Shown here: piece after piece, positions 9,130 through 15,501 of the stretch
How the letters are laid out: each line of letters opens with the position of its first letter
Numbering within the stretch: the stretch's first letter is position 1
Source: Humimonas sp964465015
GTDB taxonomy: Bacteria > Gemmatimonadota > Gemmatimonadetes > Palauibacterales > Palauibacteraceae
Assembly: GCA_964465015.1 (NCBI GenBank)
Contig: CAYXHP010000073.1
Span: 1-15,501 of the forward strand
Length of the DNA stretch: 15,501 nt
Direction: 5' to 3'
Translations under genes and position numbers: made by a program
Notes under the pieces: generated by a model
Databases searched by the model: none
The model's input: only the letters and a program-made list of their open reading frames with translations
Told to the model about the DNA's origin: nothing

Positions 9130-12120
9130 TCAAGATTCCTTGGCCAGCTCCGCGTGCGTCACGTCGCGGAGGTAGGTGACCGCGGGGCGCGTGTTCAGCT
9201 CCTCGAGCACGTGGTAGGCTCGGGCCCCCTTGGCGATCTTCGAGACCCGGCTGGCCGGATCCTTCAGGTTTCCGAAGGTGATCGCCTGCGTGGGGCATGC
9301 CGCCTGGCACGCCGTCTGGATCTCCCCGTCCCGGACCAGCCGGTCCTCTTCCTTGGCCTGGACCTTGGCCCGGTCGATCCGCTGCACGCAGAACGTGCAC
9401 TTCTCCATCACGCCCTTCTCCCGGACGGTGACGTCCGGATTGAGCTGGAGGTTCAGCGGATAGGGGAAGTCGTACTCGAACCAGTTGAAGCGCCGCTGCT
9501 TGTACGGACAGTTGTTGGAGCAGTAACGGGTGCCCACGCAGCGATTGTAGACCTGGACGTTCAGGCCCTCCGGGTTGTGGTAGGCCGCGTAGACCGGGCA
9601 CACCGGCTCGCAGGGCGCATCGCCGCACTGCTGGCACATCTCGGGCAGGTTCGTGGTCTGGAAGCCGCCGTCGGCGGTCTCCTCGAAGTAGCGCTCGATG
9701 CGAAGCCAGGACATCTCCCGGCCGTCCGCGCAACGCTCGTCGCCCACCACCGCCAGGTTGTTCTCGGCGTAGCAGCCCGCCACGCAGGCGGCGCAGCCCG
9801 TGCAGGCGTTGAGGTCCACCGTCATGCCCCAGCGATAGGGGCTCATCGGGTCGGAGTCCCAGGCGGCCTCGACCAGCTCTGTGAGGTCGATCGTGTGCTC
9901 TTCGACCAGCTTTCTGGCCTCCTCCACGCCCAGGATCTCGGCCACCTCGCGGCCGTAGTCGTAGTCGGAGCCCTGCAGCTTCACGAGCTTGCCCTGCTGG
10001 CCGGTGGCCGTCACCTGGACGGTCACGCCGGCGTAGGCCAGCGAGCCCGTGTCGCGATCCGAGCGCGCCGACAGCAGGTCGAGCGCGTTCACTCCCCGGC
10101 CGGCCGCGTGGCGGCCGTAGTGCTCGTGGCCCTGTCCCATCGGGATGGCCACGGCGTCCTTGCGGATGCCGGGGTAGAGATAGACCGGCACCCGGACCTT
10201 GCCCGCGTCGGAAGCCACCTCGACGAGGTCGCCGTTCTGGACGCCGAGGGGCCGGGCCGTGTCCGGGTGCATCTCGACCCACGAGCCCCACACGCACTTG
10301 GTGATGGGGTCGGGGATCTCCTGCATCCAGCCGCGGTTGGCGCCCCGGCCGTCGTAGAGGAGGCCGGTGGCGTAGACCACGAGGTCGAACTTGGCGCCTC
10401 CCGGGGTCTCCGCGCCGGCGCCGCCTCCGGCGAAGGAGTGCGAGCCGAGCGAGCCGGACAGGCTCACCTTCGCCGGTTGACCGGGCGCCCCTTCCCAGCG
10501 GCCGCCCTGACGCTTGGTGTCGAACCACCACTCGTCAAAGCGCTGCGAGGAGCCGGAGGTCCGGTGCCTGTCGCGCCAGGCGTTCTCGATGTAGCCGGCG
10601 AAGTCGTCGGCTCCGAAGTCGGCCTTCACGCCTCCGGCCGCGGCCGCCTGCAGGAGGATGTCCTCGCGCTGGCGCGTGTCGAACACCGGCTGCATGACCG
10701 GCTGTCCCAGAGCCCAGGCGCCGGGCTGGAACTCCGCGTCGCTCCACGACTCGAGCTCGTGGCTCGACGGCAGAATCCACTTGGCCGCCGCCGCGGTCTC
10801 ATCCGGCATCGCGCTCAGCGAGAAGACGTTCGGCACCTGGCCGAGCGCCTCCTTGAAGCCCGAGGCGGCCGGGAGGGTGTAGGCGGGGTTCGGTCCGGCC
10901 ACAATGAGCGTGCGGACCTTGCCGCTCTTCATGTCCGAGATGAGCTGGCCCATCTCGGCGAAGGTGGCCGAGGGCCCCCGCCGGGGTCCCACCCCGAACA
11001 GGACGGTGCTTCCGACGGCGCCGGAGACCCAGTTGAGGAGGGCCACCGCCAGGTGGGCATCCGTGGACGACTCGTCCCGGTCCGCGAAGCCGGGCGGCAG
11101 GGCCACCGGCCGGTCGGCCGCGGCGATCTCCTCCGCCAGCGACTGGATCTTGTCGGCTCCCACGCCGGTTCGATCCGCGACGGCCTGCGGCGTATACGGC
11201 GCGAGCATGGCCTGGACCGCCGCCGCGCGCGCGTCCCCCTTCTTCCCGGCCACCGCGTGGGCGACCGCCAGGGCCACGAGCCCGGACGTCCCGGGCCTGG
11301 CCGGAAGCCACTCGTCGGCGTTCGACCCGGTCAGCGACACGCGCGGCCCGACGAAGGCCAGCTTGGCGTGGCGCCCCTCCTCGATGCGGCGGGCGTGCGC
11401 CAGGCGCTTCCCGAACGTCACCGGCTCGAGCCAGGTGGCCAGGAAGTCGGCCCCGAAGGACACGATGTGATCGGCCCGGTCGATCGCGTAGCTCGGGATC
11501 TCACGGCGGCCGAACGCCATCTCGTGCGCCCGGAGGAGAGGTTCGTAGTCGAAGCTCTCGTAGCGCACGTGACGGGCGCCCACGGCCTTCGCCCAGGCCG
11601 CCATGAACTCATCGCGCGTCCCGGTGCCCGTGCCGGTGAGGAGAACGGCGTTCCCGCCCTGGATCGCCTTCCCCAGGGCCTGGAGGGCGTCCTTCCAGCT
11701 GGCCTCCTTCAGCCCGTCCGAGCCGCGCTGTCGCGGTCCCTGGATCCGGTCGGGATCGTAGAGCTCCTGCAGGGCGGAGAGGGCGAGGGCGGACATCCCG
11801 TCCTGGTTCAGCGGGAAGTCCGGGTTGCCGACCAGGTTCAGGACGCGACCTTCGCGCGTCCAGGCGTGGATGCCGAGCGGCTCGGGTCCGGCCTCGGAGA
11901 GGAGGCTGGCGTACAGGGTGTTGGTGCCCGGGGTGATGCCCTCGGGCTGTACCAGGTACGGGATCAGCTTCTGGTCGATGTGCGGCGGGGCCGGCCGGCA
12001 CGCCGCGGCGGTCGCTCCGGCGCCGGTCAGTCCCAGGATCTTGAGGAAGCTGCGCCGGCTCGTGCCGGCGGACGGCTCCTCCTCGGGACGCTGGGCGGCG
12101 GGTTCGCTCGGATCGCTCAT
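9130..12120 (-). CDS. actB: ACIII subunit B, molybdopterin-like plus Fe-S protein (Tat-exported)
   Basis: ActB is the large periplasmic iron-sulfur subunit of alternative complex III, linking the ActC quinol site to the cytochromes. The product is 996 residues. Residues 22-27 (RRSFLK) followed by a hydrophobic run and Cys41 form a twin-arginine signal with a possible lipid anchor. Residues about 45-760 resemble a molybdopterin oxidoreductase; in characterised ACIII this domain carries no Mo cofactor. Residues about 766-950 form the ferredoxin-like part: Cys773/776/779/783, Cys829/832/837/841, Cys861/867/871, Cys908/911 and Cys938/942. In the third group (CVGTRYCSNNCP) Thr864 stands where a fourth Cys would sit, fitting the known single [3Fe-4S] beside three [4Fe-4S]. 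The start at 12120 is chosen over 12192 because the Tat motif then lies near the N-terminus and a 65-nt overlap with actA is avoided. Shine-Dalgarno is weak, so translation may be coupled to actA, which ends 7 nt before. Confidence 0.95.
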   Translation of the reverse strand: MSDPSEPAAQRPEEEPSAGTSRRSFLKILGLTGAGATAAACRPAPPHIDQKLIPYLVQPEGITPGTNTLYASLLSEAGPEPLGIHAWTREGRVLNLVGNPDFPLNQDGMSALALSALQELYDPDRIQGPRQRGSDGLKEASWKDALQALGKAIQGGNAVLLTGTGTGTRDEFMAAWAKAVGARHVRYESFDYEPLLRAHEMAFGRREIPSYAIDRADHIVSFGADFLATWLEPVTFGKRLAHARRIEEGRHAKLAFVGPRVSLTGSNADEWLPARPGTSGLVALAVAHAVAGKKGDARAAAVQAMLAPYTPQAVADRTGVGADKIQSLAEEIAAADRPVALPPGFADRDESSTDAHLAVALLNWVSGAVGSTVLFGVGPRRGPSATFAEMGQLISDMKSGKVRTLIVAGPNPAYTLPAASGFKEALGQVPNVFSLSAMPDETAAAAKWILPSSHELESWSDAEFQPGAWALGQPVMQPVFDTRQREDILLQAAAAGGVKADFGADDFAGYIENAWRDRHRTSGSSQRFDEWWFDTKRQGGRWEGAPGQPAKVSLSGSLGSHSFAGGGAGAETPGGAKFDLVVYATGLLYDGRGANRGWMQEIPDPITKCVWGSWVEMHPDTARPLGVQNGDLVEVASDAGKVRVPVYLYPGIRKDAVAIPMGQGHEHYGRHAAGRGVNALDLLSARSDRDTGSLAYAGVTVQVTATGQQGKLVKLQGSDYDYGREVAEILGVEEARKLVEEHTIDLTELVEAAWDSDPMSPYRWGMTVDLNACTGCAACVAGCYAENNLAVVGDERCADGREMSWLRIERYFEETADGGFQTTNLPEMCQQCGDAPCEPVCPVYAAYHNPEGLNVQVYNRCVGTRYCSNNCPYKQRRFNWFEYDFPYPLNLQLNPDVTVREKGVMEKCTFCVQRIDRAKVQAKEEDRLVRDGEIQTACQAACPTQAITFGNLKDPASRVSKIAKGARAYHVLEELNTRPAVTYLRDVTHAELAKES

Positions 12121-12127
12121 GTCGACT

Positions 12128-12994
12128 CTAGTAATGACAGGTCGTGCAGTCGATCGGCGCGCGGTGCGCCGCGTACTGCTCGCTGATGGCACGGGGGTAG
12201 AGGCCCGGGGTCTCGCTTCCCGGCGGGGTGGCCGGGATGGTGGCCTTGCGGACCAGCTCGTACTCGGTCGCCACGTCCGTGGGCTGCGGCTTCCCGCGGT
12301 GACAGGTCAGGCACCAGCCCATGGTCAGCGACTTGGCCGGGATGGTGTCGTTCTGCCACTGGTAGACGCGGTCCATGTCCTGGATCGGGCCGTGGCAATC
12401 CTGGCACTGCAGGTCGTTCCTCAGGTGCGGCTCGTGCTTGAACTGGACGAACTCGGCGATCTTGTAGACCCGCACCCAGGGGACCGGCTGCTGCCGCTGC
12501 CAGTAGGCCCGCAGGGTGTCGATCGGGGTGAGCCCCGTCCCGACGATGCGGTGACACCCGATGCACGTGGCCAGCGGCGGCATGATGGCCACCTCCGAGT
12601 GCCGCGAGTTGGTGTGGCAGTACTCGCAGCTCATCTGGAGGTTGGTGGTGTGGAAGTGGTGGTTGAACGGGATCGGCTGGGCGGGGCCACGGTCGGCCTT
12701 CTCGGCGAGCTGGATCGCCACCTGGGCGGCGCTCAGGCTGTCGTGCGCCTGGATCGGGGCCCCGATGGGCTGGGGGTACCACCCGGGGAAGGGCGGCCGG
12801 GGTCTCGTCGAGGCCGCCTGCGCCATGCTGGAGCCGGAGTCGGCGGCCGCCCCCGTGTCCGTCGCGACCGCCCCTGTGACCGAAGGCGCCTCGTGGGCCG
12901 CGGCCGCGGACCCGTGGAGGGCCGGCCAGGCCGCGGCGACGGCCAGCAGCACCGCCGCCACCGTGCCCACCGTCGTGTAGGTAGCCTTCCTCAT
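12128..12994 (-). CDS. actA: ACIII subunit A, pentahaem cytochrome c
   Basis: ActA is the pentahaem periplasmic cytochrome subunit of alternative complex III, carrying electrons out of ActB. The product is 288 residues. An N-terminal signal or anchor helix (about residues 6-26) is followed by an Ala/Ser/Thr-rich linker to about residue 65. Five CxxCH haem sites lie at residues 123-127, 144-148, 197-201, 228-232 and 283-287; the last ends one residue before the C-terminus. Distal His candidates include HHFH (112-115) and HEPH (187-190). ATG at 12994 has GGAAG ten bases and GGAG two bases upstream. First gene of the operon, 7 nt before actB, with a promoter candidate about 65 bases ahead. Confidence 0.96.
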   Translation of the reverse strand: MRKATYTTVGTVAAVLLAVAAAWPALHGSAAAAHEAPSVTGAVATDTGAAADSGSSMAQAASTRPRPPFPGWYPQPIGAPIQAHDSLSAAQVAIQLAEKADRGPAQPIPFNHHFHTTNLQMSCEYCHTNSRHSEVAIMPPLATCIGCHRIVGTGLTPIDTLRAYWQRQQPVPWVRVYKIAEFVQFKHEPHLRNDLQCQDCHGPIQDMDRVYQWQNDTIPAKSLTMGWCLTCHRGKPQPTDVATEYELVRKATIPATPPGSETPGLYPRAISEQYAAHRAPIDCTTCHY

Positions 12995-13299
12995 TCTCCG
13001 CTTTCTTCCGTCCCTGTCCGCCGCCCCGGACCACCCGGCCCCGAGGTCGGCCGCGCCTAAGGTATCAGCCTCTCCGCCCCGCGCAACCCGATCGGCTCCG
13101 GCGAAGAAGTGGCGGGCGCGAAGGTGTGTCGAGACGGAGCTTCACGTCAACTGCCGGGGAGTCCGGCGTGACCTCTCGGTCGCCTTCGGGGTCTCATGAA
13201 CGACGGCTCGCGCCCGGGGCCCGGCCGGCCGCCGACCCCGCGCGTGGGGACCGCCGCCGGCCCGGACCGCTCCCGAAGCCCCCTCGCTGGGAGGACTCC
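12995..13299. other. Divergent intergenic region between actA and the beta-barrel gene
   Basis: A 305-bp region between oppositely directed genes. It holds the act promoter candidate (13059-13086). The frame of the plus-strand gene stays open back to 13126, but that extension (rich in R, G and P, no signal peptide) looks like non-coding GC-rich sequence. I found no clear promoter for the plus-strand gene and no RNA structure worth naming. Confidence 0.5.
13059..13086 (-). promoter_or_regulatory. Promoter candidate for the act operon
   Basis: On the minus strand TTGCGC (13086-13081) is separated by 16 bases from TACCTT (13064-13059), which is preceded by TG as in an extended -10. Each box matches the sigma70 consensus at three of six bases. 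It lies about 65 bases upstream of the actA ATG and is one of the few AT-bearing spots in this GC-rich gap. Confidence 0.35.
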
Positions 13300-13899
13300 A
13301 TGAGCACCGCACCCCGTCATCGGATCCGTCCGCCGATGTCCCGCCCGCTCCCGGCCCTGCTCGCCGGGGCCGCCCTCGCCGCGACGCTGGCCGTGAGCCC
13401 GGTCGCCGCCCAGTCCCCCGGGTCGGCGGGTGCCGCCCGCGCTCACTCCGGCTTCTGGCTCTCGGGCGGCCTGGGAGGCGGGTGGGACGATCATGGAAAC
13501 GGCGGTGGGGGAGGCTACATCCGGCTCGGCGGCACGCTGAGCCAGCACGTGGTCATCGGCGGGGAGGGGATCGGCTGGGGCCGTGATGTGAACGGCGGCA
13601 CGCTGAGCCGGGGCAACGCCCTGTTCGACGTCCTCCTCTATCCTTCCGCGACCTCGGGCGGCTTCCTGAAGGCGGGCCTCGGGTTCGCGAATCGCAACTT
13701 CTCTCGGGACATCTCGAACGGGACCGTGACCACGGACAGGTCGGGGGCGGGCGCCATCCTGGGAGCGGGCTGGGACATCCGGCTCGGGAGCGGGAACCTG
13801 TATCTGACGCCCAACTTCGACGTGCTCTTCCAGGGCTTCGACAGCCTGAGCACGGTGGACGCCGTCTACCTGTTCACGCTCGGGATCGGCTTCCACTAG
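13300..13899 (+). CDS. Small outer-membrane beta-barrel protein, unknown function
   Basis: The product is 199 residues. ATG at 13300 is preferred because GGGAGGA lies just upstream; ATG at 13336 would also keep the signal peptide. Residues about 13-40 form a signal peptide (LPALLAGAALAATLAVSPVAA, cleavage near VAAQ). The mature part is about 155 residues of alternating strands (SGFWLSGGLGGGWDD, GGYIRLGGTLSQHVVIGGEG, GAILGAGWDIRLGSGNLYLT). It ends in a hydrophobic strand with terminal Phe-His (YLFTLGIGFH), close to the aromatic C-terminal signal used by the barrel-assembly machinery. The layout resembles 8-strand OmpA/OmpW-size barrels; no ligand or enzyme motif is visible. A Gly-rich stretch (GNGGGGG) follows the first strand. 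It is divergent from actA and convergent with the Wzi-like gene. Confidence 0.82.
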   Translation: MSTAPRHRIRPPMSRPLPALLAGAALAATLAVSPVAAQSPGSAGAARAHSGFWLSGGLGGGWDDHGNGGGGGYIRLGGTLSQHVVIGGEGIGWGRDVNGGTLSRGNALFDVLLYPSATSGGFLKAGLGFANRNFSRDISNGTVTTDRSGAGAILGAGWDIRLGSGNLYLTPNFDVLFQGFDSLSTVDAVYLFTLGIGFH

Positions 13900-13931
13900 G
13901 AGGGGGCCCCGAGGCGCGGCGAGGCGGGGCG

Positions 13932-13958
13932 GGCGGTCCCGCCGCCGCGCGGACCGCC
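13932..13958. terminator. GC-rich hairpin between convergent genes
   Basis: GGCGGTCC (13932-13939) pairs perfectly with GGACCGCC (13951-13958) over an 11-base loop. It sits in the 63-bp gap between two convergent stop codons, where a bidirectional terminator is expected. No T-tract follows on either strand. Confidence 0.45.
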
Positions 13959-13962
13959 GCCC

Positions 13963-15501
13963 TCAGTCCAGCCCGACGAACAGGCGGGGCGTGCGGAGCT
14001 GCAGGCCGAGCCGGCCCACCAGGGCGGTGGCGCTCGCTCCCTTTACGTGCTGGAAGTCGTGGATGAAGTCGATCCCCACGTCCCAGTCCAGGTCGACCGC
14101 CCAGCCTCCGGACGTCCCCCCGTGCCACACGCCGGCCAGGGCCGGCCGAATGGTGGTCTCGGTCTGGCCCACCAGGATGCGTGGATAGCCCGGCAGCGAG
14201 TCTCCGGGGGGCTGGGCGAAGCTGTGCATGTCGCTCTCGCCCTTCTGCTGGATGTCGATGCGCGGCTCGAGCACGAGGCCGCCGACGCCGAACCAGCGCG
14301 CCTCCAGGGTGCCGAGCCGGAGGTCGGTCTTGTCCCACCCGAGGCCCACGCCATCGACCAGGTAGCGCTCCCACGGATTCGAGGAGGTGTGGTAGACCAG
14401 GCTCTGCAGGGCCGTCCCCTGCACGCGGAGCCCGAGGCCGGGGGCCACGTCGGGGAGCTGGATCTCCAGGGTGCCCCCGATCCCGCAGCACGACTGGTCG
14501 GTCTTCTTCAGCGACGTGGAGTTGTCCGCGATGAGGCTCCCCGACAGGACGAGCCCGTCCACCGGACGCCACCACGCGTCCGCCTGGGCCAGGTCGTTGC
14601 GATGCTCCTGGTCGGCCGCGGTCTCGGTGGTCGTCGTCTCCCACAGCGAGACCGGGTTCAGGATGCGCCAGTCGAGCCGGGCGTTCGGGCCGCCCTGGAT
14701 GATCGATTCGGAGAGGGCGAGCATCAGGTTGCTCCGCGGCCGCCACTCCAGGCGGTGGACGGCGAAGTAGCGGACCGTGTCGCCGGGGAAGTCGTTGAAG
14801 GAGGAGATGGCGCCGATGACGAAGATGCGATCGGAGCCCAGCCGGTAGCCGATCTGGTCCCAGCTGTAGGCGTAGTTCGAGAGCAGGAAGCCGGGGGTGT
14901 GCGGCGGACCCCAGTTCCGGTACATGCGGCCGACGAACAGACGCGCGTACTTCGTCTGCGCCTCGGCGTAGGCCTCCTCGAACCGCAGCGTCGACTCGTT
15001 CAGGAGGGGGAAGTTCCGTTTGGCCACCACGCGGCCGTCCGGGAACTGCGCGTCGTGCCGGAAGATGCCGTCGCGTACCAGGCGGACGGCGCCCGCCACG
15101 GAGCCCCCCTGGGCCTCGACATCGACCGAGAACCGCTCCAGGACCCGGTTCTTCGCGAAGGTCCCGTGCAGTCGGGGGCGGAGGGGATCGCGGCTCGTCT
15201 GCGTCCAGTCGGTGGCGCCGCCCGAGAGGCTCGCGGCCGCGTAGGCGGTCTCGGTCCGCTTCCCGTCCAGGATGTCGAGCTCGGGCCGGAGCTCCCGCTC
15301 CAGGCGCTCCAGCCAGCGCTTCTCCCACGGGGCGAGCTCCTGGCTCCCGAGCTTCCGGATCGCCCGGGCGACGTCCATGCGCCGGTAGGGCTGGACGTAG
15401 GGCGAGAGCCTGGGGAGCCGGCCCGCCGCGATCCAGTGATCCAGGATCGGGTACTCCCAGCCTCCCATCTCCAGGTAGGGCGAGGCGCGGAAGGCGGCCG
15501 A
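13963..15501 (-). CDS. Wzi-like capsule assembly outer-membrane protein (5'-truncated by window edge)
   Basis: About 512 residues are visible; the frame is open through base 15501, so the N-terminus and any signal peptide lie outside the window. The visible start (SPYLEMGGWEYPILDHWIAA, then GRLPRLSPYVQPYRRMDVAR) is the typical opening of the capsule-assembly Wzi group (PF14052-like). After it come a helical segment (EKRWLERLERELRPEL) and many amphipathic barrel strands. MYRNWGPPHTPGFLLS, VRYFAVHRLEWRP and LALSESIIQGGP match the pattern of surface-polysaccharide-binding Wzi barrels. In E. coli, Wzi anchors group 1 capsule at the cell surface; a similar attachment or export role is inferred. 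An unusual CC pair (DQSCCGIGG, near 14480-14500) lies in a putative loop. No capsule synthesis genes are in view apart from the distant glycosyltransferase. Confidence 0.7.
   Translation of the reverse strand, partial: SAAFRASPYLEMGGWEYPILDHWIAAGRLPRLSPYVQPYRRMDVARAIRKLGSQELAPWEKRWLERLERELRPELDILDGKRTETAYAAASLSGGATDWTQTSRDPLRPRLHGTFAKNRVLERFSVDVEAQGGSVAGAVRLVRDGIFRHDAQFPDGRVVAKRNFPLLNESTLRFEEAYAEAQTKYARLFVGRMYRNWGPPHTPGFLLSNYAYSWDQIGYRLGSDRIFVIGAISSFNDFPGDTVRYFAVHRLEWRPRSNLMLALSESIIQGGPNARLDWRILNPVSLWETTTTETAADQEHRNDLAQADAWWRPVDGLVLSGSLIADNSTSLKKTDQSCCGIGGTLEIQLPDVAPGLGLRVQGTALQSLVYHTSSNPWERYLVDGVGLGWDKTDLRLGTLEARWFGVGGLVLEPRIDIQQKGESDMHSFAQPPGDSLPGYPRILVGQTETTIRPALAGVWHGGTSGGWAVDLDWDVGIDFIHDFQHVKGASATALVGRLGLQLRTPRLFVGLD

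Noticed and set aside
9130..12120. actB as a catalytic molybdenum oxidoreductase
   Set aside because: The gene lies inside an actA-F operon, and characterised ActB proteins lack the Mo cofactor despite the fold; nothing seen here argues otherwise.
7756..12186. A 1476-codon open frame on the plus strand opposite actB and actC
   Set aside because: Its residues are the biased V/R/H/D/G/L mix typical of antisense frames in GC-rich genes. It runs across two well-identified genes and has no domain or signal I can recognise.
12121..12192. A longer actB start at 12192
   Set aside because: It would overlap actA by 65 nt and place 24 Arg/Ser/Thr-rich residues ahead of the Tat signal; ATG at 12120 is the better fit.
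13126..13299. An N-terminal extension of the small barrel protein
   Set aside because: The extension buries the signal peptide about 70 residues inside the protein; ATG at 13300 has a strong GGGAGGA ahead of it.

Overview
The window is about 70% G+C (by eye) and comes from a Gram-negative, aerobically respiring bacterium. It has several outer-membrane-type proteins with signal peptides, a twin-arginine signal, a lipobox lipoprotein and a complete alternative complex III (ACIII) gene set. Very high GC, the unbroken actABCDEF order and fused actB would fit Gemmatimonadota or a related high-GC phylum. That placement is inference: there is no rRNA or other taxonomic marker here.

Layout. (1) Positions 1-2349 (+) hold the 3' part of a 2-oxoglutarate dehydrogenase E1 gene (sucA). 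(2) About 2381-3268 (+) is a signal-peptide beta-barrel-like protein with no recognisable start codon. It converges on (3) a GT-C type membrane glycosyltransferase (3265-4774, -); the two stop codons overlap within one CTAG. (4) 4833-5132 (-) encodes a 99-residue coiled-coil protein just upstream of the glycosyltransferase. (5) 5349-12994 (-) is the ACIII operon in the order actA-actB-actC-actD-actE-actF, with gaps or overlaps of a few bases throughout. A 13-bp-stem hairpin follows actF and a promoter candidate precedes actA. (6) 13300-13899 (+) is a small outer-membrane beta-barrel protein, divergent from actA. It converges on (7) a Wzi-like capsule-assembly outer-membrane protein (13963 to the window edge, -), with a GC-rich hairpin between them.

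How the genes work together. SucA feeds the TCA cycle and hence the quinone pool. ACIII oxidises membrane quinol and reduces a periplasmic cytochrome c or copper protein, doing the job of a bc1 complex. ActB carries the Fe-S wire, ActC and ActF are the quinol-side membrane subunits, and ActA (five haems) with ActE (one haem) form the cytochrome exit path. The terminal oxidase often found beside ACIII is not in this window. The flanking genes (glycosyltransferase, Wzi-like protein, two other barrel-type proteins) point to cell-envelope and surface-polysaccharide work and need not be tied to respiration.

No mobile element, CRISPR array, tRNA, rRNA or defence system was seen, and I do not think the window holds an undescribed multi-gene system. 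The points worth a second look are local. Two reading frames lack a usable start codon, one of them with a well-placed Shine-Dalgarno and ATG exactly one base out of frame. A 15-codon minicistron is wedged between actE and actF with 4-nt overlaps at both ends.
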